Assembly: GCA_900548345.1 (NCBI GenBank)
Contig: URKA01000004.1
Location: 1 to 64,000 of the forward strand
Direction of reading: 5' to 3'
Source of the DNA: an uncultured Paraprevotella sp.
GTDB taxonomy: Bacteria > Bacteroidota > Bacteroidia > Bacteroidales > Bacteroidaceae
DNA: 64,000 bases
Position 1 is the stretch's first letter, and each line of letters begins with the position of its first letter. Shown piece by piece: positions 34,940 through 43,477 of the stretch. The position numbers and the translations under genes were made by a program. The notes under the pieces are model-generated. The model was given only the letters and a program-made list of their open reading frames with translations, searched no databases and was not told the DNA's origin.

Positions 34940-36202
34940 ATGACAATGAATCTCAAATACGCTACATTACTCCTGTTTGCTACACTCCTTACCGGATGTA
35001 GCGGACAGGAGTTTTCCGACATACCGGAACACACACATCCCGTGACACGTGCAGCCGATGAATCACCGGAACTCAGCGTTCAGGTGGAAAACACCACGCT
35101 GACCTCTGCAACCCTCAATGCCACATTGACATACGACGGAGACGACATCAAGTTCAGAGGATTTGCCTATTCCACGACCAACCAAGAACCCAGGTGCAAC
35201 GATGGAGAAGCCGTCACCGTATTGTCTTCCGCAACAGGCACGACCTTCAGCGGAAAAGCATCCAACCTGAAGACCAACACCACGTATTACGTACGCGCCT
35301 TCGTCATCCTCACGGACGGTACGGAATATTATTCCGAAACCACGGAATATATTTCCATCCCCATCTCTCCCACCATCGAGACCATGAAAGTGTTCAACCG
35401 GGTGAAACGCGCGGCCATCGTATGCGGCCGGTTCCTTAAACCGGGCAACAACCTCCGCAGCTACGGTGTGCTGCTGAACAAGGAAGGTTGTCCCACATTC
35501 AAGGACACCTATATCACCGCCACGGATACGGCCTCCGATGCCGGCTACAGCGGTATCTTCGGCGTCTTCTTCGATGATTTGGAAGAAAACACCATGTACC
35601 ATGTACGTGCCTATGCCATCACGCAGTCAAAAGACACGGTGTACGGAAACGAACGCGTTTTCAAGACCACGAAAGGAGGTTCCTTCAACTGGACGTTCAA
35701 CAACGCTGAAGGCGCACGGACAGACGGAGCATACGAACGCATCGTCACACACGTGGATTCGGCCATGTACTATTACCGCAACTACACCAACCTGAACAAG
35801 TTCCTGTGGGTAAACTATGCGCCTGGAACTCCCACGGCCGACTGCAACATCGAAGGATGGATGCGTGTGGGCGAGAAATCCCGTTACCAATGGGTAGGCA
35901 CCATACAGCACGAAATGTGCCACGCCCTCGGTGTGGGCACGGCATCCAACTGGGGGGCTTTCGGCAGCCCATGGGACAAACCGGAGGCCGTGCTGACCCT
36001 GCGTGTCATGATGAAAGACATGAGCATGAACATTTATCATGACGGCATGCACTTCTGGCCCGGAGGCATCAACCAACAGGAAGAAGTGACCAACGGCACC
36101 CAAAACGACAAGAAAACATACACACTCAAGCAAGCATTGATGCTGAAAGCAAACGCCCTTATCATCAATGCCATGCGCAACGACGGTCTAACCACATATT
36201 GA
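34940..36202 (+). CDS. Lipoprotein with fibronectin-like modules and an HExxH metalloprotease-like domain
   Basis: This 420-residue protein has a lipoprotein signal ending LLTGC. Two fibronectin-like modules span about 45-135 and 140-235, each with a NTxYYVRAF or ENTMYHVRAYA ending. The C-terminal part (about 240-420) contains FLWVNYAPGTPTADCNIEGWMRVG, then IQHEMCHALGVGTASNWG, where His324, Glu325 and His328 form HExxH followed by a Gly, and DGMHFWPGG with His371 as a candidate third zinc ligand. I do not recognise the exact family. It could be a surface zinc peptidase or a lectin-like domain that reuses the motif. It is 21 bases after the GH128-like gene and 10 bases before the next. Confidence 0.72.
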   Translation: MTMNLKYATLLLFATLLTGCSGQEFSDIPEHTHPVTRAADESPELSVQVENTTLTSATLNATLTYDGDDIKFRGFAYSTTNQEPRCNDGEAVTVLSSATGTTFSGKASNLKTNTTYYVRAFVILTDGTEYYSETTEYISIPISPTIETMKVFNRVKRAAIVCGRFLKPGNNLRSYGVLLNKEGCPTFKDTYITATDTASDAGYSGIFGVFFDDLEENTMYHVRAYAITQSKDTVYGNERVFKTTKGGSFNWTFNNAEGARTDGAYERIVTHVDSAMYYYRNYTNLNKFLWVNYAPGTPTADCNIEGWMRVGEKSRYQWVGTIQHEMCHALGVGTASNWGAFGSPWDKPEAVLTLRVMMKDMSMNIYHDGMHFWPGGINQQEEVTNGTQNDKKTYTLKQALMLKANALIINAMRNDGLTTY

Positions 36203-36212
36203 TTCGCGAATC

Positions 36213-38066
36213 ATGAAAATATCATCTCTCATATATGCCGCATTATTGACAGCATGTCCTGTTGTCCATGCCTCGGCCCAACAGGACTCCATTGCCATCG
36301 AAGGCACGAAAACACTGGGCAACAAGTTCACGGTGAAAGTGAACAACCTCAAGCTAAAGAATGCCGACGGACAGATTATCATCAGGGTGGCACAAGACTT
36401 CGGCGGTACATGTTTCGGAGTGCGTCTGGGCATTAAGGCCGACAGCCTGTTCTCCTATGGTTCAAAAGACACCGTGTTGGTGGCCACACGCCTTACAGAC
36501 GGACTTGAGGCACACAATTACGCATTCACCACCGACGGCTCACTCGTCATGAAGATATACCGTGACAACGTGCTTTTCGGTGCCGTCACCGAGAGCCTCG
36601 TGACCACCTATCCGGGAGCCGCCATCTTCTCGGCAGAGCATGCGGAGGAAGGATTCACTTCCGAAGTGAATGCCGGCGAAGCGGAAACGATTACCGACCG
36701 CGAAGGCGAGACCAACCTGTACGGCATGCTCCCCACCACACTGACGAACCTCATCGAGGACCCATTCTTCAACAGGGGATTCACCTACTCAGGTGTCAAC
36801 TCTTCCGACCGCGAAGGCATCTATACCCAACAGGCCATCTATTCGGGATGGGGCTCCGGAGCCTATATCGACACCGAAGCGTTTTCGGGACAGGCATGCG
36901 CACGCATCGAAGGACAGGCTGTACACCCCTCACAAGGAGCCTCGCTCGATGTCACACTGTCGCTGAAAGCCAACACGCCTTATCTGGTGCGCGCCATGGT
37001 GAAGAGCGACGGTTACGAAGGCAAGATAGGGATAGACAAGTGTTCGAACTATATCTATATCAGCGACACGAACAAGGAATGGAAACAGGTGGAAGCCGTG
37101 CTGACACCCACCGAGGCATCCACCTTGCTGTTCATCAACAACAGTGACTTCGACAGCAACGGAACGTTATGGATTGACAACCTGGAAGTATATCAGGGCT
37201 ATGCCTCGACCTCTGCGGCACGACGGAGAACGGAGATACCCTATGTCATGGTGGATGCCGGCACGAACTTCGCCACCACCGGCACGAGCAACGTATATAT
37301 GCTGGGGCTGACCGACAACGGTACGCAATGCGCCACGGTAGACACCTCGAAAGTAAAAGCGGTGGGCGGCATGATGCTGAAGAAGAAATATAAAGGTTCG
37401 GCACTATATGCCATACACTTCCCCGGAGAACTGATACAGGCCACCGCAACAGGATGGTACGACGGTTTCAGCCACACGGACGAACAACTCCGGCACGGAC
37501 TCGACTTTGCCGTGGTCAGGTACGAAGCCCCCCGTTTCCACTACCTGAGGTCTGACGAACCGCTCACAGCCGGCAACTATCTGATTCAGTTTGTAGACAA
37601 CCTGGAAGATATAGACGTCACACTGACCTTCAACGGGCAAAAAGAAGGCACGCCGGCAACCGGTACTTACCGTATGGAAGGCAACCCATATGCCACAAAC
37701 CATACGCCCGAAGGCAAGTTCCTGAAATACGACAACGACGCGCAGCGTTTCATCCTGACGGAAGGCGAAAGCCTGAAGCCGTTCGAAGCGTATATCGCTA
37801 CAGACGAAACGAACCCCGTGGGTCAAATCATCCCCAGCATCAGTGCCACTTGCATCAGCAAGACGCTCAGTGACGAAGGTTCGGCCATATCCGTACGCAA
37901 TGTCTCCGGAGGCATAGTCATCTATGCCACGGAAACCGGCAGGATTTCCATTTACGGCATAGACGGCCGCATCATCCGCACGGCAGACCTGCACGAGGGT
38001 GACAACCATGTGAGTATGCCCCGCGGAATCTACATCGTAGGCCGCAAAAAGGTGGCCATACACTAA
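36213..38066 (+). CDS. Secreted carbohydrate-binding-like protein with sorting-like tail
   Basis: This 617-residue protein has a signal peptide ending HASAQ. A beta-rich N-terminal region (about 25-150) precedes a CBM4/9-like jelly roll (about 190-335): LIEDPFFNRGFTYSG, QACARIEG, LKANTPYLVRAMVKSD and LFINNSDFDSNGTLWIDNLEVYQG. A further beta-rich part follows, and the C-terminus reads ISIYGIDGRII...MPRGIYIV, the same tail type as other secreted proteins here. No catalytic motif is visible. It starts 10 bases after the HExxH lipoprotein and ends the run of exported proteins, so it may bind the same glycan as the GH128-like enzyme. Confidence 0.75.
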   Translation: MKISSLIYAALLTACPVVHASAQQDSIAIEGTKTLGNKFTVKVNNLKLKNADGQIIIRVAQDFGGTCFGVRLGIKADSLFSYGSKDTVLVATRLTDGLEAHNYAFTTDGSLVMKIYRDNVLFGAVTESLVTTYPGAAIFSAEHAEEGFTSEVNAGEAETITDREGETNLYGMLPTTLTNLIEDPFFNRGFTYSGVNSSDREGIYTQQAIYSGWGSGAYIDTEAFSGQACARIEGQAVHPSQGASLDVTLSLKANTPYLVRAMVKSDGYEGKIGIDKCSNYIYISDTNKEWKQVEAVLTPTEASTLLFINNSDFDSNGTLWIDNLEVYQGYASTSAARRRTEIPYVMVDAGTNFATTGTSNVYMLGLTDNGTQCATVDTSKVKAVGGMMLKKKYKGSALYAIHFPGELIQATATGWYDGFSHTDEQLRHGLDFAVVRYEAPRFHYLRSDEPLTAGNYLIQFVDNLEDIDVTLTFNGQKEGTPATGTYRMEGNPYATNHTPEGKFLKYDNDAQRFILTEGESLKPFEAYIATDETNPVGQIIPSISATCISKTLSDEGSAISVRNVSGGIVIYATETGRISIYGIDGRIIRTADLHEGDNHVSMPRGIYIVGRKKVAIH

Positions 38067-38095
38067 CCTCATATTCAAACGAGTAGAACACACCA

Positions 38096-38185
38096 AAACG
38101 CACACCTGTGAAGAACGACTTCCACACAGGTGTGCGTTTGAATGGACACAGGTGTGCGTTTTGATGCACACAGGTCTGCATTTTT
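38096..38185 (+). repeat. 22-bp interspersed array: one inverted and three direct units
   Basis: AAACGCACACCTGTG (38096-38110) pairs with CACAGGTGTGCGTTT (38125-38139). CACAGG recurs at 38125, 38147 and 38169, an exact 22-bp period, with each copy followed by GTGTGCGTTT or CTGCATTTTT. This is the layout of the array at 199-288. It lies between the convergent ends of the exported-protein operon and the histidine kinase gene, where it may also end transcription. Confidence 0.78.
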
Positions 38186-38212
38186 GAGTTTACGACAATC
38201 TATTCGGACGAC

Positions 38213-39649
38213 TCACTTTTTCAATGTAAAGTCAAACCGTAAACCTCCGCCGGGACGGTTGCAGACGGTGATGACACCACCATGGAACTGAACGGCATGC
38301 TTGACAATGGCAAGTCCGAGACCAGTTCCCCCCATTTGACGGGAACGCCCTTTATCCACCCGATAGAACCTCTCAAAAAGTCGGGGAAGCTGCTTCTCCT
38401 CAACCCCACAGCCATCATCTTCAAAACGGATTCTACATAAACTCTCATTATTCTCTATCAAAGAGATATAGATAGTCTTCCCACCGGAATATGCGATGGC
38501 ATTCTCCGTCAGATTACGGAAAATGGAGCATATCAACGAAAGATTGCCTTCTACGGTAACCGTCTCCTTAAAATCAGCACGAAGTGTCAACCGTTCTTCT
38601 TCCGGCATAAGGTCCAGTTCTCCCGCTATCTCATCAATGATATTGTTGATGACTACAGGCTCTTTTCCGATAAGTTGGCCCCCGTCTTCCATTCGAGTGA
38701 TAAGCGAGACATCGTTCAGCAACCTGCGCAGACGTTCGTTGTGTGCGTAACATCTCCCGATAAGTTCCTGTCGTTTCTCCTCGCTTAAATTGATTCCGGA
38801 AAGCAAAGTCTCAAGACAGACCTGTATGGATGCCACAGGAGTTTTAAGTTCATGATTGATATTGTTGCTAAGTTGCCGCTTGATGCGTATCTTCTCCTGC
38901 TCTTCGCGCATAGCCGCCTCATGGGCCATGTCCCTGTCTTTTATGGTTTGTTGCCATTGTTTATATAATTGGACAATATGGTTGGAGATAGATCCCAACT
39001 CATCGTTAGGAAACATCTTATCGTCATCAAAAGGCTCTCCTTTCTCTGCCTTTCCGGCGAAACGGTTCAAGCGTTCTATGTTCTTGCCCAACCTTCGGGT
39101 TACGAAGAATGCCAATACGCTCATAGCAAGGCTGATTGCAATCATTATTCCCAGAAAAGTCCAATCGGCCCGTAGCAACTCACGCAAAGAAGCGGAATAA
39201 GGAACAGCCGTGCGGACCACCACCCTTTCGCCCCGTGTAGCCGAATAAAAGTACTCACGCCCGTTACTTGCCGATTGCCTCCCGATATGATAGGCCGCTC
39301 CGTTCTTCAACGCATTAGCCACCTCCGGACGCATCCTATGGTTGTCAAGGGAATCGAGAGGAAGCATATTGTCATACACCACAGCTCCCGAAAGCGTAAT
39401 GACGGATATGCGCAATTCATCAAAAGGCGGTTCATGGGTGGCGATGTAATCTTCATACGGAAGTCCGTTCTCCACCGTTTCGAGCAGATAACTGTTATAT
39501 GATTGCAGCCGGGCATTCAGTATGTCCGACTTATATTGTCTCTCGCGCAAATACTGGAAACCGACAAAACACGATATAATCGTCCATGAAAAGGCAAGCA
39601 GCACCAGAAACAGCCGGTTATGATACGAGATTCTAATCACGGAAGCCAT
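38213..39649 (-). CDS. phoR: Sensor histidine kinase, probable phosphate sensor
   Basis: This 478-residue kinase has a membrane helix at about 12-30, a periplasmic region to about 155, a second helix (LGIMIAISLAMSVLAFFV) and a HAMP-like linker. The dimerisation domain holds the phosphorylated His266 in NINHELKTPV, and the ATPase domain has FRNLTENAIAYSGG, EDDGCGVEE and MGGTGLGLAIVKHAVQFHGG. The gene overlaps the response regulator gene upstream by 17 bases. The divergent unit encodes a porin and the Pst transporter, so a PhoR-like role is inferred, not shown by sequence. Periplasmic sensing may be direct, since no PhoU is nearby. Confidence 0.85.
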   Translation of the reverse strand: MASVIRISYHNRLFLVLLAFSWTIISCFVGFQYLRERQYKSDILNARLQSYNSYLLETVENGLPYEDYIATHEPPFDELRISVITLSGAVVYDNMLPLDSLDNHRMRPEVANALKNGAAYHIGRQSASNGREYFYSATRGERVVVRTAVPYSASLRELLRADWTFLGIMIAISLAMSVLAFFVTRRLGKNIERLNRFAGKAEKGEPFDDDKMFPNDELGSISNHIVQLYKQWQQTIKDRDMAHEAAMREEQEKIRIKRQLSNNINHELKTPVASIQVCLETLLSGINLSEEKRQELIGRCYAHNERLRRLLNDVSLITRMEDGGQLIGKEPVVINNIIDEIAGELDLMPEEERLTLRADFKETVTVEGNLSLICSIFRNLTENAIAYSGGKTIYISLIENNESLCRIRFEDDGCGVEEKQLPRLFERFYRVDKGRSRQMGGTGLGLAIVKHAVQFHGGVITVCNRPGGGLRFDFTLKK

Positions 39650-40331
39650 AACCGAAACCTGAACGGGTTACAATATACGAGCCGTATGCCCCTATTTTGG
39701 CACGCAAGCGGGTAATGTTTACATCTATCGTGCGGTCTAACACAACGACTTCCCCACTCCATACCCTACTTAAAATCTGCTCGCGCGAACATATCTTTCC
39801 ACGGTGATAAATAAGGTATGCCAACAGTTCAAACTCTTTCCTGGCAAGTTTCACCTCTGCACCATCTACCAGACAGCGCTTAAACTCCATGTCAAGTTGC
39901 AGCCCATCGACCTGCAATACATTGGGTTTTTCCGCAGGGGTATTGTTGCTTTTATAACCTGTCGTACGCCGTAAGACGCTTTTTACCCTTGCAATGACGT
40001 TACGGACCGTATAGGGTTTCATGATATAATCGTCCGCACCGATATTCAATCCCATAACCATATCATCTTCCGTTCCACGTGCCGTACAGAAAATAATGGG
40101 AATATCGGCAGTCTTGACATTTGCCTTCAACATCTTGGCCATCTTGATTCCACTAATCTCCCCCATCATGATATCAAGAAGAATAAGCGAATAATTCTTC
40201 AGTTCAAGCCCCAGGGCCTGTTCTGCACTGAAAGCTATATCCACATCATAACCTTCATTTTCAAGATTGAGTTTCAACACCTCACATAAGGTCTCCTCAT
40301 CATCCACTATCAATATACGTTCTGCAACCAT
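39633..40331 (-). CDS. phoB: PhoB-like OmpR-family response regulator
   Basis: This 232-residue regulator has a receiver domain with the acidic pair Asp10/Asp11, the phosphorylated Asp53 in LILLDIMMG and the conserved Lys in DDYIMKPYTVRNVIARVKSVLRR. A winged-helix DNA-binding domain follows (LDMEFKRCLVDGAEVKLARKEFELLAYLIYH, VVVLDRTIDVNITRLRAKIG). It is cotranscribed with the kinase and divergent from the porin-pst operon, which makes phosphate-starvation control the best inference. The intergenic space may hold its operators. The symbol is assigned from context. Confidence 0.85.
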   Translation of the reverse strand: MVAERILIVDDEETLCEVLKLNLENEGYDVDIAFSAEQALGLELKNYSLILLDIMMGEISGIKMAKMLKANVKTADIPIIFCTARGTEDDMVMGLNIGADDYIMKPYTVRNVIARVKSVLRRTTGYKSNNTPAEKPNVLQVDGLQLDMEFKRCLVDGAEVKLARKEFELLAYLIYHRGKICSREQILSRVWSGEVVVLDRTIDVNITRLRAKIGAYGSYIVTRSGFGYGFRD

Positions 40332-40357
40332 ATACGTCTTGTATTATTTATCTGCAG

Positions 40358-40365
40358 CAAAATTA
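40358..40365 (-). promoter_or_regulatory. -7 element of the phoBR-like operon
   Basis: On the minus strand this reads TAATTTTG, matching TAnnTTTG. It predicts a transcript start near 40351 and a leader of about 20 bases before the ATG at 40331. The -33 match is poor, consistent with dependence on an activator, but that is inference. Confidence 0.5.
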
Positions 40366-40487
40366 TAGAGAATAATTGAGTCCGTAATTACCCTGACACA
40401 GATTTAATGAAAATGTAATATTTCCCTAAAGAGCCACATTTAACCGAATCCTATCTTTTTTGAAACATTTATGAAACCAAATCCCGA

Positions 40488-40495
40488 TACTTTTG
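40488..40495 (+). promoter_or_regulatory. -7 element of the porin-pst operon
   Basis: TACTTTTG matches TAnnTTTG and gives a leader of about 15 bases before the ATG at 40517. No -33 TTTG is at the right distance. Three degenerate ATTTAATGAAA-like segments lie upstream (40402, 40438, 40467) and are candidate regulator sites. Confidence 0.5.
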
Positions 40496-40516
40496 CAGCG
40501 TAAAATTCAAGCTCCA

Positions 40517-41503
40517 ATGACAATAAAAACAAAAGTTATCCTGACGCTTCTTTCAGCCTGCATCGGAAATCCGACACCGGCACAGGAGGTCAAGACAGAA
40601 GAACCGAAAGGAAAAGCAATCATACAAGTGTTCGGCGATTTCCATACCGGATTCGGTAGTGAGAATGACGAAAGGGGATTTGAGCTGGAACGCAGTTATT
40701 TAGGATACGAGTACAGACTCGGAGGCGGACTCTCGATAAAAGGAGTTATGGACGTCGGCAAATCAAGTGATGTATCCGACTATCATCGTATCGCCTACAT
40801 TAAGAATGCAATGGTGTCATGGAAAAAAGGAAATATGATATTGAATGGCGGACTTATTCCCACCACCCAATTCAATTTTCAGGAGAAGTTCTGGAACTAC
40901 CGCTACATTATGAAGTCTTTTCAGGACCAATACAGCTTTGGCAGCAGTGCAGACTTAGGCTTGTCTGTCGCCTACAAGTTCTCCGATTGGTTTTCCGCCG
41001 ATGCCATCATCGTGAATGGCGAAGGTTACAAGAAAATCCAGAAGAAAGATGGTTTGAATTATGGAGTAGGCATAACCCTTACTCCGGTCAGAGGATTCCA
41101 AGTCCGTTTATACGGAGCTATGAACGAAAACGGAGGAAACGGACAGGAAGATACTTACAATATAGCAGCCTTTGCAGGTTATAAAAGCCATAGGTTCACT
41201 GTCGGTGCTGAATACAGCCATATACTGAATGCGGCTTATAAAAAGGACTCGGACCAATACGGATATTCGGCTTTTGCATCCATAAGACTATCTGAACATG
41301 CCGACATATATGCCCGATTTGACGACCTGTTCTCTATACATGGCTGGAATAAAGCCAAAGACGAACAGAATGCTATACTCGGCGCCCAATTCAAATTGGG
41401 CAAGTACATAAGAATAGCTCCGAATTTCAGAATAAACATGCCCAAAGCCGATGAGTCCAAAAACGGTTACTCGGTGTATATAAATTATTATTTTGGCTTC
41501 TGA
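40517..41503 (+). CDS. Porin of the phosphate-selective (OprP/OprO) type
   Basis: This 328-residue protein starts at the ATG at 40517; an upstream TTG in frame lies inside the promoter. A signal peptide (KVILTLLSACIGNPTPAQ) is followed by a beta-barrel with alternating hydrophobic/aromatic strands, for example FELERSYLGYEYRLGGGLSIKGVMDVG, YNIAAFAGYKSHRFTVGAEYSHIL and HADIYARFDDLF. It ends in YSVYINYYFGF, with the terminal Phe typical of outer-membrane barrels. It resembles the phosphate-selective porin family and lies 42 bases before pstS on the same strand. Uptake of phosphate across the outer membrane is inferred. Confidence 0.8.
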   Translation: MTIKTKVILTLLSACIGNPTPAQEVKTEEPKGKAIIQVFGDFHTGFGSENDERGFELERSYLGYEYRLGGGLSIKGVMDVGKSSDVSDYHRIAYIKNAMVSWKKGNMILNGGLIPTTQFNFQEKFWNYRYIMKSFQDQYSFGSSADLGLSVAYKFSDWFSADAIIVNGEGYKKIQKKDGLNYGVGITLTPVRGFQVRLYGAMNENGGNGQEDTYNIAAFAGYKSHRFTVGAEYSHILNAAYKKDSDQYGYSAFASIRLSEHADIYARFDDLFSIHGWNKAKDEQNAILGAQFKLGKYIRIAPNFRINMPKADESKNGYSVYINYYFGF

Positions 41504-41545
41504 AGACAATATACCAATAGACAACACACTAAAAAGACATAATAT

Positions 41546-42610
41546 ATGAAGAAGTTTTTTTTGTCAGCAATGACTTTAGTACTCTCCCTTGCAACAGTTT
41601 CTTGTGGAGGTAATGCAACAAAGGATGGCCGTCAGGCTCAAGAACTCTCCGGTTCAGGAGCCACATTCCCTTTACCCTTTTATAATGTAGTTTTCGAACG
41701 CTTTGCCCAGTTAAACGGTGACGCTGTCGCATACGGAGGTATAGGTTCCGGCGGAGGCGTACGCAACCTACGCGACAGAATCATTGATTTTGCAGGTAGC
41801 GACGCCTTCCTTTCCGACAAGGAAATGGCAGATATGAAAGCTGTCATTCACATCCCGACGTGTATGGGTGCGGTTGTGATAGCCTATAATCTCGACGGGG
41901 TAAAAGAACTTAAACTTTCAGGCGAAGTTATTGCGGATATTTTTGCCGGGGAGATTAAGATGTGGAACGATTCTCGTTTAACGGCCCTTAATCCGGATGT
42001 AACACTTCCGGCTGAGGCCATCATCCCTGTATTCCGTTCGGATGGTTCGGGAACCACATTCGTATTCACCGATTATCTGACCAAAGTAAGCCCGTTGTGG
42101 GCTTCAAGATATGGCACAGGCAAGTCTATAGACTTCCCCGCAGGCCAGGCTGCAAAGGGAAACCCCGGTGTGGCAGGTATCATCAAACAAACCAAGAATT
42201 CCATCGGATACGTAGGTTCAGAGTATGCCTTTGCACAGAAGATTCCTTATGCAAGCATTCAGAATCAGAGAGGCCAATTTGTATTGCCATCTTCCGCAAC
42301 CATCTCGGCAGCCGCTTCCGGTGAGATTCCATCCGACACCCGCTGCTCAATCACAAATGCCGATGCCGAGAACGCATATCCCATTTCCACCTTTACATGG
42401 ATGATTATTTACAAAGAACAAAACTACTCAGACCGCAGCAAAGAGCAGGCAGTTGCCACACTCGACCTGTTGAAGTACATACTTTCCGACGAAGCGCAGA
42501 AAACCACATCGGAAGTTCACTATGCCCCGCTTCCTGCCAAAGCCAAAGAACTGAGTCTTGAAAATCTGAAAACCGTTACTTACGACGGTGTAGCCATACT
42601 GCAACAGTAA
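41546..42610 (+). CDS. pstS: Phosphate-binding lipoprotein PstS
   Basis: PstS binds phosphate in the periplasm and delivers it to the Pst ABC transporter. This 354-residue protein has a lipoprotein signal ending ATVSC. It shows the phosphate-binding segments LSGSGATFPLPFY, AYGGIGSGGGVRNL, DFAGSDAFLSD and VFRSDGSGTTFVFTDYL, then TKNSIGYVGSEYAF. It starts 42 bases after the porin gene and 6 bases before pstC, so the operon is porin-pstS-pstC-pstA-pstB. Confidence 0.95.
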   Translation: MKKFFLSAMTLVLSLATVSCGGNATKDGRQAQELSGSGATFPLPFYNVVFERFAQLNGDAVAYGGIGSGGGVRNLRDRIIDFAGSDAFLSDKEMADMKAVIHIPTCMGAVVIAYNLDGVKELKLSGEVIADIFAGEIKMWNDSRLTALNPDVTLPAEAIIPVFRSDGSGTTFVFTDYLTKVSPLWASRYGTGKSIDFPAGQAAKGNPGVAGIIKQTKNSIGYVGSEYAFAQKIPYASIQNQRGQFVLPSSATISAAASGEIPSDTRCSITNADAENAYPISTFTWMIIYKEQNYSDRSKEQAVATLDLLKYILSDEAQKTTSEVHYAPLPAKAKELSLENLKTVTYDGVAILQQ

Positions 42611-42616
42611 ACTTCT

Positions 42617-43474
42617 ATGAACGACAAAATATTCAAAACCATCTTATTTGTGGCTGCATTGTGTATGCCGATAGTGTGTGGGGGCGTAGTCTATGCCCTC
42701 ATCACTGACGCATACGACGCTTTCGAGCATTTCGGATTCTTAGGGTTTCTCACCTCATCCGAATGGAGCTACACCGAAGGCAACGAACATTATGGAGCAC
42801 TTCCGTTCATAACGGGAACACTGATGACCACCCTATTGGCCCTTGTTTTCTGTATTCCTTTCTCATTGCCCGTCGCATTATTTGTGGGTGAGTATTTTAA
42901 AGGAAGAAAGATTGCCACCCTATTGAGCACCGTTACTGATTTGCTGGCAGGCATTCCTTCTATCATATACGGTTTATGGGGATTCTATACACTGCGACCT
43001 ATCATCATGACACTGCATATCTCCGAACAAGGCTCTGGCATTCTTACCGCATCTTTGGTTCTGGCGATAATGATTATACCTTATGCGGCATCACTCAGTG
43101 CCGAGTTCATCAAAATGGTGCCCAACGATTTGAAGGAAGGTGCATATAGTCTGGGAGCAACGCATGCGGAGGTGGTCAGCAAAGTGATATTCCCCGTTGC
43201 CGGCTCAGGCATATTCTCATCATATATCCTGGCTATCGGCCGTGCTTTAGGAGAAACAATGACAGTAACAATGTTGATTGGCAATACGAATAATATTCCC
43301 ATGTCAATCACTTCTACCGGCAATTCAATGGCGTCGATTATCGCCAATCAGTTCGGCGAGGCTGACGACTTGCGACTCTCATCACTTATTGCCATTGGCT
43401 TTATCCTTTTTTTGATAACAGCAGCCATCAACATGATAGGTAAGATTATGATTAAACGCGCAAGAATATCTTAA
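42617..43474 (+). CDS. pstC: Phosphate ABC transporter permease PstC
   Basis: PstC is one of two membrane channels of the high-affinity phosphate ABC transporter. The 285-residue protein has six hydrophobic segments and the permease EAA-like region YSLGATHAEVVSKVIFPVAGSGI. It also shows FLTSSEWSY, LPFITGTLMTTLLALVF, LLAGIPSIIYGLWGFY and GRALGETMTVTMLIGN. It is 6 bases after pstS and 3 bases before pstA. Confidence 0.95.
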   Translation: MNDKIFKTILFVAALCMPIVCGGVVYALITDAYDAFEHFGFLGFLTSSEWSYTEGNEHYGALPFITGTLMTTLLALVFCIPFSLPVALFVGEYFKGRKIATLLSTVTDLLAGIPSIIYGLWGFYTLRPIIMTLHISEQGSGILTASLVLAIMIIPYAASLSAEFIKMVPNDLKEGAYSLGATHAEVVSKVIFPVAGSGIFSSYILAIGRALGETMTVTMLIGNTNNIPMSITSTGNSMASIIANQFGEADDLRLSSLIAIGFILFLITAAINMIGKIMIKRARIS

Positions 43475-43477
43475 GAC

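Noticed and set aside
31064..38066. Standard polysaccharide utilisation locus
   Set aside because: No SusC/SusD pair or hybrid two-component regulator is seen; the genes are described as an exported-enzyme run only.
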